Of a stretch of DNA of 64,000 nucleotides, positions 51,728 to 60,614 are shown piece after piece; positions within the stretch are counted from its first letter, which is position 1, and each line of letters opens with the position of its first letter. The notes under the pieces were generated by a model, which saw nothing but the letters and a program-made list of their open reading frames with translations, was not told the DNA's origin and did no database searches. This stretch comes from Arthrobacter sp. OY3WO11 (GTDB taxonomy: Bacteria; Actinomycetota; Actinomycetes; Actinomycetales; Micrococcaceae). The DNA lies in the NCBI RefSeq assembly GCF_001641125.1, contig NZ_LWLP01000001.1, positions 3,661,828-3,725,827 on the forward strand, read 5' to 3'. The translations under genes were made by a program, and so were the position numbers.

Positions 51728-52935
51728 TCAAGCTCTCCCGAAGCCAGCCCGTCCCCAAGGAGATCCAGCACGGAAGCCGCGAAATGCCGGACCGCCCGCC
51801 GCTTTCCCAGCTCAAGGAGGCGGCCCGATTCCATGGCCCCAGCGACTCCGCGCAGCTCAGGCACCCGCCCCTGAACGGGAAGTCCGATGGCCTCGGCGAT
51901 CAGGGGGCCATCCAGCGCTGCGCCGGCCTTGCCACGGACCAGGAGGGCAGCCTCAACCGGGGGAAACTCCTGGAGCAGCCGCACGGCGGCGACTGCAGCC
52001 TTCAGCTGCGCCGGAACCACCATGGCGATGCGGTCGCAGTCCCAGGCGAACGTATGGATGGGGTCCGCTCCCCGGCCAATGTCCACCACCACCAGCTCAT
52101 ACCCGCGGCGGGCAGCATCAAGGATGCCTGCGGTGGCGGCAGCGGCGACGGGTACCGGCTGCTCCCGGGTGGCAGGCCACGACAGGAATGAGAACCCGCC
52201 CGCAACAGGCAGCGAGTCCGCAAGCTGGATGGGATCGATGCTGCCCCTGGCCTCGGCGAGATCGGGCCAGCGCAGGCCGGGGTTCTCTTCGGCGGCCAGG
52301 GCCAGTTCCAGCCCGCCGCCCCAGGGATCGCCATCCACCAGCAGCACCCGGGCTCCGAGTCCGGCTGCCGCCTGGGCGATCCAAATCGCAGCCGTGGTGG
52401 CCCCGGCTCCCCCGCAGCCGCCGGTCACGCCAAGGATCACCCCGCCTGGACCGGGTGAACGGGACCGGCTGAGATGGTCGGCGAGCCAGGCTGCAGCATC
52501 GGGCAGGACGGCCACCCGTTCTGCGCCGAGAACAGCTGCGAGATGCCACAGGCTGTCACCTTCGCCGTCGAGTCCCACCAGGACGGCGGGGGCCCGCCGG
52601 CGCGGGGGCAGCTCCCGGATGTCGCTTCCCACCAGCACGGCTGCCGCCGCGTCCCAATGCCTGCCTCCCTCTGCAGCAGTGGCTGCAACGCGCAGCTGCG
52701 CCCCGGCAGCCGCCACGATCCGCTCCACCTCCGCACGAAGGACAGTGGAGGACGTCACCAGCAGGATGTCGTCACCACCGTCCGGCAGCCACGCGTCCCC
52801 GTCACCTCCCGCAGCACCCACCGGCCCGAGGGCACCAGGCCGCGAGCGTCCGGGCGGACCTGCCCCGTCCGGGCTGCCGACAACATCAGGGTGGGACGGG
52901 TCAGGGTGGGACGGGATCAGTTGGTGCCTGCTCAT
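51724..52935 (-). CDS. Septum site-determining protein Ssd, CpaE/MinD-like
   Basis: A 403-residue protein of the Ssd (Rv3660c-like) family, found at the head of this cluster in actinobacteria. A disordered N-terminus is followed by a pseudoreceiver-like domain (DDILLVTSSTVLRAEVERIV) and a MinD/ParA-type domain. The deviant Walker A VTGGCGGAGATTAA lacks the usual GKGG lysine. VLLVDGDPWGGGLEL and ELVVVDIGRGADPI complete the domain. ATG 52935 with GGAGAG upstream. Confidence 0.88.
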   Translation of the reverse strand: MSRHQLIPSHPDPSHPDVVGSPDGAGPPGRSRPGALGPVGAAGGDGDAWLPDGGDDILLVTSSTVLRAEVERIVAAAGAQLRVAATAAEGGRHWDAAAAVLVGSDIRELPPRRRAPAVLVGLDGEGDSLWHLAAVLGAERVAVLPDAAAWLADHLSRSRSPGPGGVILGVTGGCGGAGATTAAIWIAQAAAGLGARVLLVDGDPWGGGLELALAAEENPGLRWPDLAEARGSIDPIQLADSLPVAGGFSFLSWPATREQPVPVAAAATAGILDAARRGYELVVVDIGRGADPIHTFAWDCDRIAMVVPAQLKAAVAAVRLLQEFPPVEAALLVRGKAGAALDGPLIAEAIGLPVQGRVPELRGVAGAMESGRLLELGKRRAVRHFAASVLDLLGDGLASGELE

Positions 52936-53065
52936 ACAGCCACTCTCCGCCCCTGGAACACAGCGGGTAAGTGCTCCAGCCCCCTATGTGGAAAACCGGG
53001 TCGGCAAGGCCAGCAAGCCGCACCGCCGGGCACAGACAACCCCGGAAACAAGGCAGAATGGGACC

Positions 53066-54784
53066 ATGTACCTGCTGCTCGCCGCCCACCCCCACGGCGC
53101 GGCCCTGCAGGAACTCACGCAGGCTGGACAGCCCCTGCCGGCCACCTCGAAACCCCGGCTGGTCAGCACCGGCGATCTTCCCGCCGTCGTACGTGAACTC
53201 GAAAGCCGCCGGCCAAACGGGCAGCGGCCCCGTTGGATCTGGCACCGCACCCAGGACTGGTACCCGGCCCTGCTGGCGGCCGGCGTCGAGCTGGAGCGGT
53301 GCTACGACCTGAGCCTCTGCGGCAACATCCTGGCGTTTTCCCGGTTCACCGAGCACACCGACTACGCCAGGAACGCGGAACGGGTGGTGGTTGAGGACCC
53401 GCTCCAGTCGCCCAGGACACTGCAGCCGCCGCCTCCCCCCGCAGACCAGGGTGCCCTGTTCGATGCTCCGGGGATCCGGCCGGAAACCCGGCGCGGCCCG
53501 GAAGAACTTCGTGCTGAATACGCCGCCCAGCAGGTGGCCCTGGCATCGGTCAGTCCGGAAGAGAACCGGCGCAGCCGCCTGCAGCTGCTGCTGGCGGCCG
53601 AGTCCGCCGGCGCCATGATCGCCGCCGAGATGCAGCACGCCGGCGTCCCCTGGCGCGAAGACCTGCACGGGCAGATCCTCGCCAACCACCTCGGCCCGCG
53701 CCCGCCCATGGGCCAGCGCCCCGCCAAGCTTGAAGCACTGAACCAGGAACTGCGCGGGCTCCTGAACTCACCCACGCTGAATCCGGACTCCCCGCAGGAC
53801 CTGATGCGCGCCCTGCACCGCAACGGGATCGAGGTCAAAACCACCAGGAAGTGGGAGCTGAGGGAATCCACCCACCCCGCCATCGAGCCGTTGCTCGCCT
53901 ACAAGCAGCTCTCCCGCCTGCATACAGCCAACGGCTGGGCCTGGCTTGACGCCTGGGTGGACGGCGGCCGGTTCCGGCCCGAGTACGTGGTGGGCGGTGT
54001 GGTTTCCGGCCGCTGGGCCTCGCGCGGCGGCGGTGCCCTTCAAATACCGCGCCAGATCCGCGGCGCAGTCCATGCCGATCCGGGCTACAAGCTCATCGTC
54101 GCTGATGCCTCCCAGCTGGAGCCGCGCGTCCTGGTGGCCCTCGCCCGTGACCCTTCCATGGCAGAATCCGCCCGGAACCAGGACCTCTACGCGGGCATTG
54201 CTGCCAAGGGATTCGGCGGGGACCGGGCGAAAGCGAAGATGGCATTACTGGGGGCCATGTACGGCGCCACCTCCGGCGAGGCCGGCCGCCTCATGCCGCA
54301 GCTCGCCAAGACTTTTCCCCGGGCTGTGGACTTTGTTGAGCAGGCGGCGCGCACCGGCGAGGCCGGCGGAACGGTGACCACCCGCCTGGGACGGAGCAGC
54401 CCGCCGCCGTCGGAGCGGTGGTTCCAGAGCCAGCGGTCCGCCTCTGCCGAGGAGCAGCGGCGGGCAGAGTCGATCGCCCGTTCGCGGGGTCGCTTCACCC
54501 GCAATTTTGTTGTCCAGGGTTCGGCTGCGGACTGGGCGGCGTGCTGGCTGGCGGAATTACGACGGCGGCTGCGCACCCTCCGGAGCGACGGTCACGTCAA
54601 CGCTGAACTCGTCTTCTTCCTGCATGACGAGGTGATGGTGCATGCGCCGGCGGAGGCGGTGGACGCCTGCATCGCCGCCATTGAAGAGGCGGCCAGCGCT
54701 GCCAAGGAGCTGCTGTTTGGGCCCATCCCGGTGGAGTTTCCCGTCAGTGTGGCGGTTGTTGATTCCTACGACAACGCGAAGTAG
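53066..54784 (+). CDS. Family A DNA polymerase-like protein, degenerate exonuclease domain
   Basis: A 572-residue protein of the type annotated in actinobacteria as bifunctional 3'-5' exonuclease/DNA polymerase. The polymerase core is intact: motif A VADASQLEPRVLVALARD, motif B KAKMALLGAMYGATSGEA and motif C FFLHDEVMVHAP. The N-terminal 190 residues lack the acidic DxE and D residues of a working exonuclease site, so only polymerase activity (if any) is expected. It starts at ATG 53066; a long open frame upstream to 51887 covers the antisense of ssd and is rejected. No partner genes. Confidence 0.85.
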   Translation: MYLLLAAHPHGAALQELTQAGQPLPATSKPRLVSTGDLPAVVRELESRRPNGQRPRWIWHRTQDWYPALLAAGVELERCYDLSLCGNILAFSRFTEHTDYARNAERVVVEDPLQSPRTLQPPPPPADQGALFDAPGIRPETRRGPEELRAEYAAQQVALASVSPEENRRSRLQLLLAAESAGAMIAAEMQHAGVPWREDLHGQILANHLGPRPPMGQRPAKLEALNQELRGLLNSPTLNPDSPQDLMRALHRNGIEVKTTRKWELRESTHPAIEPLLAYKQLSRLHTANGWAWLDAWVDGGRFRPEYVVGGVVSGRWASRGGGALQIPRQIRGAVHADPGYKLIVADASQLEPRVLVALARDPSMAESARNQDLYAGIAAKGFGGDRAKAKMALLGAMYGATSGEAGRLMPQLAKTFPRAVDFVEQAARTGEAGGTVTTRLGRSSPPPSERWFQSQRSASAEEQRRAESIARSRGRFTRNFVVQGSAADWAACWLAELRRRLRTLRSDGHVNAELVFFLHDEVMVHAPAEAVDACIAAIEEAASAAKELLFGPIPVEFPVSVAVVDSYDNAK

Positions 54785-54923
54785 CCGCCAGCGGCGACCC
54801 CCGAAGTAACCTACCCAGGAGTAGCTCGCCAGGGGCTTGCGGCGCGGGCTATGGTCGATATGGCGACTGAGGCAGATCGGTCAAAAGCTGATGCAACGAC
54901 GCATTCCAGGGGAGGTCCGGCTT

Positions 54924-55115
54924 ATGGCGGGCAAGTTCGAAATTCATCGAGTAGGCGACGAGTCGTACCGGCTGCGGCTCACAGACGCAGAGGGCAACAC
55001 GGTTGCCGTTTCACCCAAGTTCAAGTCCCTCACTACAGTGCTTGAGGGCGTCAAGGCAGTCCGTGAGAACGCCGCCACCGGAATTGTGGTGGATCTCCGC
55101 CAGCAGCAGGCCTGA
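54924..55115 (+). CDS. DUF1508/YegP-like small protein
   Basis: A 63-residue protein beginning MAGKFEIHRVGDESYRLRLTD and containing one YegP/DUF1508 repeat (FEI..D....RFRL.A.NG-like pattern; the family usually has one or two). ATG 54924 follows GGGAGG with an 8-nt spacer. Function unknown. Confidence 0.8.
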   Translation: MAGKFEIHRVGDESYRLRLTDAEGNTVAVSPKFKSLTTVLEGVKAVRENAATGIVVDLRQQQA

Positions 55116-55117
55116 GG

Positions 55118-55795
55118 CTAGACGCCCATCGGGTGGAGCCGGCTCCGGTCCCACGGAACGGCCCAGCCCAGCTGTTCGAACAGCCCGTTCAGGACAATTC
55201 CGGTAAAGCCCCACACCACCACACCGTTCACTGTGAAGCCTGGGCTGTCGAAGCTGCGCCCGGCACGGTGGACGGTTGCCATCACGCGGTTGTCCGGGTC
55301 CAGCAGATCACGGACGGGTACCCGGAACACCTGGGCCGACTCGGCATAGTCCACCACACGGACAGGTGACGGCGAGCGCCACCAGCCCAGCACCGGGGTC
55401 ACCAGGAAGTTGCTGTGGGCGAGCCCCAGCTCCTGCAGGGTGCCGAGGACCTCCACGCCGCCTGAATCGAGCCCGGTTTCTTCTTCGGCCTCGCGCAAAG
55501 CTGCCTGAACCGGCGTTTCCCGGGCGTCAATGGTGCCGCCCGGGAACGCCACCTGCCCCGGGTGGGAACCCAGGGTGTGGGCGCGCTCCAGCAGGAGGAC
55601 GTCAAGATCGGCCGGCGCCAGCGGCTTGCCCGATACAGCCGGGACGTCGTCAAGGGTGCCAAAGAGCATCAGCACCGCCGCCTTCCTGGCCTGTTCGGCA
55701 TCCACCGTCAGGGCTGCCCAGAGCGGATCCGGCGCGGCAGCCGTTCCGGACTCCGCCCGGCGTGCCAGGTGCAGCAGGTCCTCGCGCGCGCTCAC
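55118..55795 (-). CDS. Nudix hydrolase, CoA pyrophosphatase-like
   Basis: A 225-residue protein with a complete Nudix box, FPGGTIDARETPVQAALREAEEETGL (residues about 110-135), and the upstream signature LLLERAHTLGSHPGQVAFPGG typical of CoA/NADH pyrophosphatases (NudL type). GTG 55795 overlaps the endonuclease III stop (GTGA); the upstream frame lies inside that gene. Confidence 0.88.
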   Translation of the reverse strand: MSAREDLLHLARRAESGTAAAPDPLWAALTVDAEQARKAAVLMLFGTLDDVPAVSGKPLAPADLDVLLLERAHTLGSHPGQVAFPGGTIDARETPVQAALREAEEETGLDSGGVEVLGTLQELGLAHSNFLVTPVLGWWRSPSPVRVVDYAESAQVFRVPVRDLLDPDNRVMATVHRAGRSFDSPGFTVNGVVVWGFTGIVLNGLFEQLGWAVPWDRSRLHPMGV

Positions 55796-56649
55796 GGTGT
55801 CCTCTGCTGGGATGCCATCCGGATTTCGGCGGCCCGGTGGGTCTCGGCCAGCAACTGCTCCAGCAGCGCTTCGCTGCCGGGCGCGAGCTCGTACTTCAAG
55901 AGCTTGGCTGCCTTCGCGGGGTCTGTTTCGCCCAGCCCGAAGCTGGGGCACCAGGTGGCCACGGGGCAGGCCCCACAGGCGGGCTTCCGCGCGTGGCATA
56001 CCCGCCGCCCGTGGAAGATTACCCGGTGGGACAGCATGGTCCAGTCCTTGCGGTCGAACAGCTCGGCCACATCATGCTCGATCTGGACGGGATCGTCCGA
56101 CTGCGTCCAGCCGAAGCGGTTGGCCAGCCGGGCGAAGTGGGTGTCCACCGAGATGCCGGGGATGCCGAAGCCGTTGCCGAGCACCACGTTGGCCGTTTTG
56201 CGTCCCACACCGGGCAGCGTCACCAGGTCCTCCAGCCGGCCCGGGACCACCCCGTTGTATTCGTCCACCAGGCGGGTGCACAGGGCAATGACGTTCCTGG
56301 ATTTGGTGCGGAAGAACCCGGTGGGCTTGAGGATCGTTTCAAGGTCCGCGGGATCCGCCTCGGCCAGGGCCCGCGCGTCCGGGTAGCGGGCGAACAACAC
56401 CCTGGTGACCTGGTTGACCGTGACGTCCGTGGTCTGGGCCGAAAGGACCGTGGCCACGAGCAGTTCGAACGGGTTGCGGAAATCAAGCTCCGCGTGGGCG
56501 TACGGGTATTTCTCCGCCAGGGCCCTGTTGATCCGCCGTGCCCGCCTTTTCAGTGCCAGCACGGATTCGGAGGACACCACCGGCATGCCGGCTACCTGGC
56601 CGGCGGATGCCTTGGCTCCGCCGGCCCTGGGAGCCCGGGCCTCGCCCAC
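55792..56649 (-). CDS. nth: Endonuclease III
   Basis: A 285-residue base-excision glycosylase/AP lyase. Helix-hairpin-helix LPGVGRKTANVVLGN has the catalytic Lys, SVDTHFARLANR the catalytic Asp, and CHARKPACGACPVATWC the 4Fe-4S cluster (Cys-x6-Cys-x2-Cys-x5-Cys). About 25 extra N-terminal residues are atypical; the GTG at 56649 directly follows the upstream stop, but an internal ATG at 56586 is possible. The C-terminal 50 residues after the cluster are an extension. Confidence 0.93.
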   Translation of the reverse strand: MGEARAPRAGGAKASAGQVAGMPVVSSESVLALKRRARRINRALAEKYPYAHAELDFRNPFELLVATVLSAQTTDVTVNQVTRVLFARYPDARALAEADPADLETILKPTGFFRTKSRNVIALCTRLVDEYNGVVPGRLEDLVTLPGVGRKTANVVLGNGFGIPGISVDTHFARLANRFGWTQSDDPVQIEHDVAELFDRKDWTMLSHRVIFHGRRVCHARKPACGACPVATWCPSFGLGETDPAKAAKLLKYELAPGSEALLEQLLAETHRAAEIRMASQQRTP

Positions 56650-56654
56650 GGAGG

Positions 56655-58064
56655 TCAGCCGCGCTCGATATTGCTGAGGTCCCGCAGGACACCCAGCCGC
56701 CCGTCAGTGTGCTGGACCAGGAACTCGTGGCCACGGTCCTCGAGCGCCAGGACCCAGCCGCCGGGCTCGATAACGAACGCAGGGGCCCCCGTGCGCGGGT
56801 CATAGGCGGTGCGGTGCTGCGCGACGGCAAACCAGAAAGCCTCGTGAATGGGCTGTTCTTCCGATTCATCCGGACGGGTTGAGGGGTCCACCGTGGCGCC
56901 GATGGGCTCCTCGGTACGGACCTGCTGGTGCACTGCGGTGGCAGGCGTCGGCTCCCAGCCGCTCCGCGCGCCCTGCGCGGAGGAGGCAGCGCCCTGGCCG
57001 GACGGGGCAGCCGGATGCGTGCCGCCGTCGTGGTTTCCTGCGGCGTCGTGATGCGCTGTGGCAGCAGCTGAACTGGCGCCGGCGACTGCCGGAACATCCC
57101 CCAGCCGGGTCTCCTCAGCGGCAGGCGTTGAGGAGGGGCGTACGACGTCGGCCGCCTGGGTTGCGGGGCCCGGGTCGCCTCCGGGAGTCCAGTCGGATAC
57201 CTCGGGAGCCGTGGAGACAGGCGAAGCGGCAGTGGGGACGGCTGCCGTGGCAGGGGCAGGGGCCGCCGCGCTTTGCGCAGCGGAACGGGACTGTGCCGGT
57301 GAACCTGGCTGACCCGCTGAAACCTGCTGTTCCGCAGGCTCCGGCTTGACCGCGGAAGATCCTGCGCCGGCACCGCCCAGAAGCTTTCCGCCAGACAACA
57401 TCTTGGAGCCGAACTTTGGCTCTTTTGAGCCCGGGGCGGTCTCTACCTTCGGCTTCTTGGGGGCGCGGGGTTTCTGGATGGGAACAGCGGCCTCACGCGC
57501 CACCACGTGGGCGGGCACTTCGGCACGGTCCTGAAAATCACTGGACAGATACGGCAGGAAACGGCCCAGCACTGTTGCCGCGAAGAGGACCAGGGAGCCG
57601 ATCAGGCCCACCAGGAGGCTGGGTACGTAGGCGCCCGCTACGGAGACAAAAAAGAAGGCCACGGCAAAGGACGCAACCACTGATGCGAACTGGTCGATGG
57701 ACAGGGAGCCGATCCGGATCTTCGTGGCCGGGGACAGCCTGCGGGCTGCAAAGAGCGCGCTGACGATCAGGGGCAGGACGATGCCCAGCCCCAGGAAGAA
57801 CTGGTTGTTAAGGTTCCACAGGTTGTACCGGGCGCCGAAGATCGGCAGCAGGGAGGCAACAAAAAGGATCAGCGTGCCGCCGAAGACGGTCAGGTCGCGG
57901 ATGGTGAACGGACCCAGCACTGCCTCGTTGGCGTTGGAGGCCTTGCCTGCGGCGGGGGCCTTGCCCGCGGCGGCCTGGGAGCCTTGCCCTTCAGCGGTCC
58001 CGGTACTGTGGCCGGAACCCGCCGTATCGGGGCCGGTCTTCTGGCCGTAGCTTTGCTGGTTCAT
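56655..58064 (-). CDS. Membrane protein with disordered linker and C-terminal conserved domain
   Basis: A 469-residue protein of unknown function. The disordered N-terminus is followed by four probable helices (about residues 45-165, e.g. TLILFVASLLPIFGA, FFLGLGIVLPLIVSALF, SVVASFAVAFFFVSVAGAYVPSLLVGLIGSLVLFAATVLG). A 220-residue Ala/Pro/Ser/Thr-rich linker then leads to a compact C-terminal domain of about 60 residues (HEAFWFAVAQHRTAYDPRTG, FVIEPGGWVLALEDRG). The latter domain, also seen in other actinobacterial membrane proteins, may be an anchored effector. ATG 58064 follows AAGGAGA. Confidence 0.8.
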   Translation of the reverse strand: MNQQSYGQKTGPDTAGSGHSTGTAEGQGSQAAAGKAPAAGKASNANEAVLGPFTIRDLTVFGGTLILFVASLLPIFGARYNLWNLNNQFFLGLGIVLPLIVSALFAARRLSPATKIRIGSLSIDQFASVVASFAVAFFFVSVAGAYVPSLLVGLIGSLVLFAATVLGRFLPYLSSDFQDRAEVPAHVVAREAAVPIQKPRAPKKPKVETAPGSKEPKFGSKMLSGGKLLGGAGAGSSAVKPEPAEQQVSAGQPGSPAQSRSAAQSAAAPAPATAAVPTAASPVSTAPEVSDWTPGGDPGPATQAADVVRPSSTPAAEETRLGDVPAVAGASSAAATAHHDAAGNHDGGTHPAAPSGQGAASSAQGARSGWEPTPATAVHQQVRTEEPIGATVDPSTRPDESEEQPIHEAFWFAVAQHRTAYDPRTGAPAFVIEPGGWVLALEDRGHEFLVQHTDGRLGVLRDLSNIERG

Positions 58065-58137
58065 TCTGCTCTCCTTAGCGTGGCGGCACCGGGACCTGTG
58101 TGGTCCCGACATCGTGCCGTCTTGACAGCGGTTCCGG

Positions 58138-58168
58138 TTTGGCCAGGCCCTTGTGGTGCCTGGCCAAA
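58138..58168. other. Hairpin in the acs / membrane protein gap
   Basis: TTTGGCCAGGC (58138-58148) and GCCTGGCCAAA (58158-58168) form a perfect 11-bp stem with a 9-nt loop. A smaller one, GGGACC/GGTCCC, lies at 58091-58107. The 411-bp gap has divergent genes on both sides, so these are not ordinary terminators; an operator or RNA structure is possible. The rest of the gap shows no gene. Confidence 0.5.
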
Positions 58169-58310
58169 ACGGTCCGCCGTGAAGTCACAATTCCATCCCA
58201 GCCTAGTCAAGGGCCAGGCCGATCACTAGCTGGCCACGCACCGCGGGGGCGGGAGAAAGCTGCCCTGGAAAACCATTCACCGCTTAATAAATGCCGTTCA
58301 CGGGCTGCCA

Positions 58311-58326
58311 TGTGACACCGCACACA
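58311..58326 (+). promoter_or_regulatory. CRP/GlxR-like site upstream of acs
   Basis: TGTGA-CACCGC-ACACA matches the CRP consensus TGTGA-N6-TCACA at 9 of 10 positions. It lies 150 bp upstream of acs. acs is a known CRP-family target in several bacteria, including actinobacterial GlxR, so this is plausible but untested. Confidence 0.45.
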
Positions 58327-58475
58327 TCGCCGCCAGGCAAAGCATTAGTCTTGATTCCGGAACAGCTCTTTGCGGAATGTCCGTGACCAGCCGGTGCCCG
58401 ACGTCGTGCAGGCGGCGGAGCCCGGCCGGCGGCGGACATCCCGCCCAGCAAAGATCGATGAATGATGAGGTTCAC

Positions 58476-60512
58476 ATGTCCCAGGACACTACAAGCGCCG
58501 TCGTAGACGCTTCCGCAAGCACAGGGCAGCCCGGGTCAGCCAAGGGAGCCGGGCAGGGCGATGCCTTTGAAAACCTGCTTCATGAGACCCGCAAGTTTGC
58601 GCCTTCACCCGAGTTCGCTGCTGACGCCGTCGTCACCGCCGCGGAGTATGAGGACGCCAACGCAGACCGTCCCGCGTTCTGGGCGAAGAAGGCCCGTGAG
58701 CTGCTGACCTGGAACAAGGACTTTGACCAGGCACTGGACTGGTCCAACCCGCCGTTCGCCAAATGGTTCGTCGGCGGGGAGGTCAACGCCGCGTACAACG
58801 CGCTGGACCGGCACGTGGAAAACGGCCTGGGCGACCGGGTGGCCATCTACTTCGAGGGCGAACCCGGAGACACCAGCACCTACACCTATGCGCAGCTGAC
58901 CGAGGAAGTGAAGAAGGCCGCCAACGCCTTCGAGTCCCTCGGCGTGGCCAAGGGCGACCGCGTTGCCGTGTACCTGCCCATGATCCCCGAGGCCGTCATC
59001 ACCCTCCTGGCCTGCGCCCGGATCGGTGCCGTGCACTCCGTGGTGTTCGGCGGCTTCTCCTCCGAAGCCCTGCGCTCACGGATCGATGATGCCGAAGCCA
59101 AGCTCGTGGTCACCGCGGACGGCACGTACCGGCGCGGCAAGCCCAGCGCCCTGAAGCCCGCCGTCGATGAAGCGTTGGCCCACAAGGGAGATGGAGACGG
59201 CCACACGGTCCAGAACGTTGTGGTGGTCAAGCGCAACGGCCAGGATGTGGACTGGCATGAGGGCCGGGACCACTGGTGGGCCGACACCGTGGGCGCCGCA
59301 TCCGCGGAGCACACCGCCGTGGGCCACGATTCCGAGCACCCGCTGTTCATCCTCTACACCTCCGGCACCACCGGAAAGCCCAAGGGCATCCTGCACACCA
59401 CCGGCGGGTACCTCACCCAGACCGCGTACACGCACAGGGCGGTCTTCGACCTGCACCCCGAAACGGACGTGTACTGGTGCACGGCCGACGTCGGCTGGGT
59501 CACCGGCCACTCCTACGTCGCCTACGCGCCGCTCGTCAACGGCGCCACCCAGGTGATGTACGAGGGCACTCCGGATTCCCCGCACCAGGGCCGCTGGTGG
59601 GAGATCATCGAGAAGTACAAGGTCTCCATCCTCTACACCGCCCCCACCGCGATCCGGACGTTCATGAAGTGGGGCAGGGAGATCCCGGACAAGTACGATC
59701 TGTCCTCACTCCGGGTCCTTGGATCCGTGGGCGAATCCATCAACCCCGAGGCCTGGATGTGGTACCGGAAGGTCATCGGCGGAGACAAGACCCCCATCGT
59801 GGACACCTGGTGGCAGACCGAGACCGGCGCGCAGATGATCGCGCCGCTCCCCGGGGTTACCGCCACCAAGCCGGGCTCGGCCCAGGTCCCGCTTCCAGGC
59901 ATCGCCGTGGACGTTGTGGACGAGATGGGCGAATCCGTGCCCAACGGCCACGGCGGCTTCCTGGTGATCCGGGAGCCCTGGCCGGCCATGCTCCGTGGCA
60001 TCTGGGGTGATCCCGAACGCTTCAAGGACACTTACTGGTCCCGGTTCGAGACCATGTATTTCGCCGGGGACGGCGCTAAGAAGGACGAGGACGGCGACAT
60101 CTGGCTCCTGGGCCGGGTGGATGACGTCATGAACATCTCCGGACACCGCCTCTCCACCACCGAAATCGAGTCCGCACTGGTGTCCCACCCCGCCGTGGCC
60201 GAGGCCGCCGTGGTGGGCGCGGCGGACGAAACCACCGGCCAGGCCGTCGTCGCGTTCGTCATCCTCCGCGGGGACGCCGTGGATTCCGGGGACGCCATCG
60301 TCCAGGAACTCCGGAACCACGTGGGCAAGGAGATCGGGCCCATCGCCAAGCCGAAGGCCATCCTGGTGGTCCCGGAACTGCCCAAGACCCGCTCCGGCAA
60401 GATTATGCGCCGCCTGCTCAAGGACGTCGCCGAAGGCCGCGACCCGGGTGACGCCACCACCCTGTCGGACCCGACCATCATGCAGCAGATCGCAGCGTCC
60501 CTCCGTAAATAA
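58476..60512 (+). CDS. acs: Acetyl-CoA synthetase
   Basis: A 678-residue AMP-forming acetyl-CoA synthetase with an N-terminal extension of about 40 residues. Motifs: LYTSGTTGKPKGI (P-loop), WWQTETG, VDDVMNISGHRLSTTEIES (hinge) and KTRSGKIMRR with the Lys acetylated by Pat-type acetylases. The AcuC-like deacetylase at 31586 could reverse that. ATG 58476 follows GATGAGG; upstream in-frame ATG codons lack sites. Confidence 0.95.
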   Translation: MSQDTTSAVVDASASTGQPGSAKGAGQGDAFENLLHETRKFAPSPEFAADAVVTAAEYEDANADRPAFWAKKARELLTWNKDFDQALDWSNPPFAKWFVGGEVNAAYNALDRHVENGLGDRVAIYFEGEPGDTSTYTYAQLTEEVKKAANAFESLGVAKGDRVAVYLPMIPEAVITLLACARIGAVHSVVFGGFSSEALRSRIDDAEAKLVVTADGTYRRGKPSALKPAVDEALAHKGDGDGHTVQNVVVVKRNGQDVDWHEGRDHWWADTVGAASAEHTAVGHDSEHPLFILYTSGTTGKPKGILHTTGGYLTQTAYTHRAVFDLHPETDVYWCTADVGWVTGHSYVAYAPLVNGATQVMYEGTPDSPHQGRWWEIIEKYKVSILYTAPTAIRTFMKWGREIPDKYDLSSLRVLGSVGESINPEAWMWYRKVIGGDKTPIVDTWWQTETGAQMIAPLPGVTATKPGSAQVPLPGIAVDVVDEMGESVPNGHGGFLVIREPWPAMLRGIWGDPERFKDTYWSRFETMYFAGDGAKKDEDGDIWLLGRVDDVMNISGHRLSTTEIESALVSHPAVAEAAVVGAADETTGQAVVAFVILRGDAVDSGDAIVQELRNHVGKEIGPIAKPKAILVVPELPKTRSGKIMRRLLKDVAEGRDPGDATTLSDPTIMQQIAASLRK

Positions 60513-60530
60513 ACCCGAGGAGGACTTTGC

Positions 60531-60567
60531 GACGGCGACGCCTGGCTCACAGCCGGGCGTCGCCGTC
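60531..60567 (+). terminator. acs terminator hairpin
   Basis: GACGGCGACGCC (60531-60542) pairs perfectly with GGCGTCGCCGTC (60556-60567), with GGC/GCC extending it around a CTCACA loop. It lies 18 nt after the acs stop and just before the DeoR-family gene. Confidence 0.85.
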
Positions 60568-60614
60568 GTCGTATGCTGGGAGCAGACTCATCCCCTGCCT
60601 AAAGGATCGCCCTG

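Noticed and set aside
51887..53065. Long N-terminal extension of the polymerase gene
   Set aside because: It is antisense to ssd, Ser/Pro/Arg-rich and unlike the family. The ATG at 53066 gives the expected N-terminus.
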